Source: Chitinophagales bacterium
Lineage (GTDB): Bacteria; Bacteroidota; Bacteroidia; Chitinophagales; JADIYW01
DNA length: 64,000 nt
Direction of reading: 5' to 3'
Assembly: GCA_020636545.1 (NCBI GenBank)
Contig: JACJXS010000010.1
Location: forward strand, 1 to 64,000
In this document: one piece after another, positions 61,766 to 64,000 of the stretch
Numbering within the stretch: the first letter of the stretch is position 1
Layout of the letters: the number at the start of each line of letters is the position of its first letter
The notes under the pieces: model-generated
Told to the model about the DNA's origin: nothing
What the model saw: the letters and a program-made list of their open reading frames with translations, nothing else
Databases searched by the model: none
Position numbers and translations under genes: made by a program

Positions 61766-62530
61766 TTATTGATGAATTTGTTCTGTTGTTTTACCGAATC
61801 TTCTTTCTCGTTGTTGATACTCTACAATCGCTTGAAAAATACATTCTTTATTATAATCTGGCCAAAGAACTGGCGTGAAATAAAATTCGGCATAAGCTAA
61901 TTGCCAAAGTAAAAAATTACTCACTCTATGTTCTCCACTTGTTCTAATCATTAAATCTGGATTTGGCATATTCTTGGTATATAAGTACTGCCCAATTAGT
62001 TCTGGATTGATATCATTTGGCTTTAATTTATCAGCCAAACAGTCTAAAGCAATATTTTTTACAGCGTTCGTAATCTCTTCTTGTGAACCATAACTCAATG
62101 CTAAAGTTAATGTCATTCGAGTATTTTGTTTGGTCGCTTCAATTGTTTCTTTTAAAGCTTCACGACTTTTTTCAGGTAAAGAATCAATATTTCCTATTGC
62201 ATTCAGACGAATATTGTTTTTTTGCAAAGTCTTAATTTCTCTTTTAATCGTCAATGCCAATAATTCCATTAAAGCAGAAACTTCAAGCTGAGGTCGGTTC
62301 CAATTTTCAGTAGAGAATGCATAAAGAGTCAAGTATTTAACACCAATTTCAGCACAAGCTTCAGATACTTCACGCACAGCTTGAACGCCATTCTTATGCC
62401 CAAACACACGCAATTTCCCTTTTTGTTTCGCCCATCTTCCGTTGCCATCCATAATAATAGCGATATGCTCTGGCAATCTGTCCTTATCTACTAATTCTTT
62501 ATAAATAATATTTTTAGCTTCTGCTTTCAT
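61766..62530 (-). CDS. uppS: Isoprenyl transferase (undecaprenyl diphosphate synthase)
   Basis: 254 residues. It makes the polyprenyl carrier for peptidoglycan and other glycans. The N-terminal motif HIAIIMDGNGRWAKQKG has the metal-binding aspartate. ALSYGSQEEITNAVKNIA, RTSGEHRVSNFLLWQLAYAEFYF and the TPVLWPDYNKECIFQAI are the remaining motifs. Its ATG overlaps the porG stop by 1 nt. Confidence 0.96.
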   Translation of the reverse strand: MKAEAKNIIYKELVDKDRLPEHIAIIMDGNGRWAKQKGKLRVFGHKNGVQAVREVSEACAEIGVKYLTLYAFSTENWNRPQLEVSALMELLALTIKREIKTLQKNNIRLNAIGNIDSLPEKSREALKETIEATKQNTRMTLTLALSYGSQEEITNAVKNIALDCLADKLKPNDINPELIGQYLYTKNMPNPDLMIRTSGEHRVSNFLLWQLAYAEFYFTPVLWPDYNKECIFQAIVEYQQRERRFGKTTEQIHQ

Positions 62531-63366
62531 TAAAAAACTTTAGGGCATTTTGTTTCAAAAATAGTATAAGTAATGCCAACTCCAACAAATAGAAATCTGT
62601 CTTTATCACTTGAAGTGCCTCTTTGCTTATTTGTAACACCAATTTTTGGTCCTACTTCAGTTGATTTATCATAAATAAATTCTCCAATATTTACGCCATT
62701 TTCATAATAATTAATATGACTAATATCTGGATAAACACCACTTACATCATCTAAGAAATCAGAGAAAACAAAACGGCTACTTACTTCAAAATTCAATGCC
62801 CAATTTTGCGTAAGTGCATATTTTATACCAAACCCATAAGGAATTGCAAACGCATAGCTATTATAACCTTTTGTTCTGCTCTGCACATTCGTAGATTTTT
62901 GTCCTTCGGTGCCAACATATTCCAATTTATATTTTTTACCATTATATTCCGAAACTGGATTATTATAAAAAATACTTCCACCAGCAAAGATATAAGGTGT
63001 CCATGTCTTCACATTTCGACCACCTACAGGAGAATAAGCAAAGAAATTAATTTCATAATTTCCAGCAACTTCAATAATTTGAGAGGAAAAATCAAGGTTT
63101 CGATGTAGCAAATAAGGGTAACGCTTTAGATAACTATCTTTAGCTTGCAAATAAGCATAATTCACACCAGCCCTAAAAGACATTCTATTATTAATATTAT
63201 ATCTAAAAAACAAACCAGTGCCTATTCTTGCATTCTTAAAAGACATATTTGGATTCAAATCTCCGAGATAAACCGCAACACCTGCCCAAGCTCCAAATTC
63301 TTTTTCTTGTGCTTGTACATTAAATTTGCAGAATACTCCCAGCATAATTAGACAAAATATTTTCAA
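62530..63366 (-). CDS. porG: PorG-like outer-membrane protein (DUF6089)
   Basis: 278 residues with a signal peptide (KIFCLIMLGVFCKFNVQA). Beta-barrel pattern: FGAWAGVAVYLGDLNPNMSF, IGTGLFFRYNINNRMSFRAGVNYA, WTPYIFAGGSIFYNNPVSEYNG, and the end KDRFLFVGVGITYTIF. The family is the PorG-type component of type IX secretion. It is the first gene before uppS-bamA. A minus-strand -7 box TATCTTTG (complement of 63397-63404) lies 31 nt upstream. Confidence 0.88.
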   Translation of the reverse strand: MKIFCLIMLGVFCKFNVQAQEKEFGAWAGVAVYLGDLNPNMSFKNARIGTGLFFRYNINNRMSFRAGVNYAYLQAKDSYLKRYPYLLHRNLDFSSQIIEVAGNYEINFFAYSPVGGRNVKTWTPYIFAGGSIFYNNPVSEYNGKKYKLEYVGTEGQKSTNVQSRTKGYNSYAFAIPYGFGIKYALTQNWALNFEVSSRFVFSDFLDDVSGVYPDISHINYYENGVNIGEFIYDKSTEVGPKIGVTNKQRGTSSDKDRFLFVGVGITYTIFETKCPKVF

Positions 63367-63594
63367 TCCTTTTTTCAGAAAAAGCTAATTTTCCAACAAA
63401 GATAAGATTTTCAGTCAATTTTTGATATAAAACCAATGCAAAACCCATTATTTTTTAGGTTTTAAAATTATTTAACAAACAATAATTGAACAAATTATGT
63501 GGAAATAAATAGTTCGTCGTATATAATATAGACTTCTAAAACAAAAATCTATTTTTAAATGAAATTAAAATACCCTAAAGTTCCAAAAGATATA

Positions 63595-63819
63595 TTATTC
63601 TATCACTTGAATTATATTTACTGGACAAGCTTTGGCGGCTGCAATATTACTATCTAATTCGTCCTCACGAACCTTAACACTCCAAAATCCTTTTTTATCA
63701 ATAGCACCCAACAACACACTTTTACCATCTTTTTTACTCATTCGCCAACGTTGTGGAGCTAATTCTACACAGTAATTACAGCCAATACATTTTGCTCTTT
63801 GTTGGATAATTGTTATCAT
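63595..63819 (-). CDS. 4Fe-4S ferredoxin
   Basis: 74 residues. A single cluster: CIGCNYCVELAP (CxxCxxC) plus the later C in AAKACPVNIIQVIE. The middle WRMSKKDGKSVLLGA is an insertion common in Bacteroidota small ferredoxins. It starts inside the stop of the U32 gene upstream (ATGA overlap), so it is probably an electron donor or maturation partner of that protein. The 228-nt gap to porG (63367-63594) shows no gene. Confidence 0.9.
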   Translation of the reverse strand: MITIIQQRAKCIGCNYCVELAPQRWRMSKKDGKSVLLGAIDKKGFWSVKVREDELDSNIAAAKACPVNIIQVIE

Positions 63820-64000
63820 ACTAAGGTTGCATCAACAATTTTATATAATTTATCGCTTGTTCTAATCGGCGTATCTAATTTGAAAGCACAGGACTCTCCT
63901 TTTTTTGCTGTATTTACTGCACCTTTATCATTGTGTAACTCTTCGATGGTTGTTTCAATGGCACCTGTAGTTGGTCCAGTTATTAATATTTTATCGCCAA
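63816..64000 (-). CDS. U32 peptidase-family protein, C-terminal part (gene runs out of window)
   Basis: About 61 residues at the right edge. The visible sequence GDKILITGPTTGAIETTIEEL is followed by KKGESCAFKLDTPIRTSDKLYKIVD and ends ATLV. This is the C-terminal beta-domain of U32 family proteins (TrhP/YegQ and relatives), which hydroxylate tRNA uridine in a prephenate-dependent way or have related roles. The stop TGA is nested with the ferredoxin start (ATGA). Which U32 member it is cannot be told without the N-terminus. Confidence 0.8.
   Translation of the reverse strand, partial: GDKILITGPTTGAIETTIEELHNDKGAVNTAKKGESCAFKLDTPIRTSDKLYKIVDATLV

Noticed and set aside
1..64000. CRISPR array, tRNA or rRNA genes, riboswitch
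   Set aside because: No regularly spaced repeats of 25-40 nt, no clover-leaf-like sequences and no known aptamer motif were recognised on reading; small RNAs without obvious sequence hallmarks could still be missed.

Overview
The window looks like chromosomal DNA of a low-GC Bacteroidota bacterium. The evidence is the gliding genes gldE and gldD behind mutY and ssb, a PorG-like type IX secretion protein ahead of uppS, bamA, two ompH genes and murI, LytTR and PspC/PadR regulators, and promoter -7 boxes of the TAnnTTTG type. The class within the phylum cannot be fixed from this sequence.

Layout. 1-2.5 kb: the 3' part of a TPR histidine kinase and its LytTR regulator. 2.5-7.2 kb (minus): pepP, a TPR membrane protein, then a tight operon DoxX-like / ECF sigma factor / folE / flavin reductase. 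7.5-18.5 kb: housekeeping genes (topoisomerase IV A subunit, hemF, fumC, a LysE exporter, a BaiN-type flavoprotein, a phosphoribosyltransferase, a candidate metallopeptidase, a SanA-like protein, glpK). 18.6-24.5 kb: two almost identical small lipoproteins in tandem, a broken GH95 alpha-fucosidase and a tail-to-tail clan GH-D-like glycosidase, bracketed by two look-alike terminator hairpins. 24.5-32.5 kb (minus): comF, a beta-helix lipoprotein, a membrane-bound patatin and an outer-membrane protein, then an envelope-stress type operon with PepSY-like, PadR and PspC proteins, the PspC gene being split. 32.7-43.4 kb: acid phosphatase, Nramp transporter, hisB, uvrA, a second ECF sigma factor, an alkyltransferase-like protein, a PF10118 protein, icd and mdh.

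43.5-49.8 kb is the clearest accessory region. It is visibly richer in G+C and reads as one minus-strand operon: XRE regulator, DinD, type III methyltransferase, a GxxExxY PD-(D/E)XK nuclease, type III restriction helicase, and perhaps an unknown 142-aa protein. A palindrome overlaps its presumed promoter. A 170-bp MITE-like element with 19-bp terminal inverted repeats lies just upstream, and a second copy lies at 4.6 kb.

50-64 kb is conserved core: mutY-ssb-gldE-gldD (minus), HU / TPR protein / a 30-residue basic ribosomal-type protein / RNase G-like / lspA (plus), then the porG-uppS-bamA-ompH-ompH-murI cluster, and a ferredoxin coupled to a U32 peptidase-family gene that leaves the window. 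No tRNA, rRNA or CRISPR array was seen.
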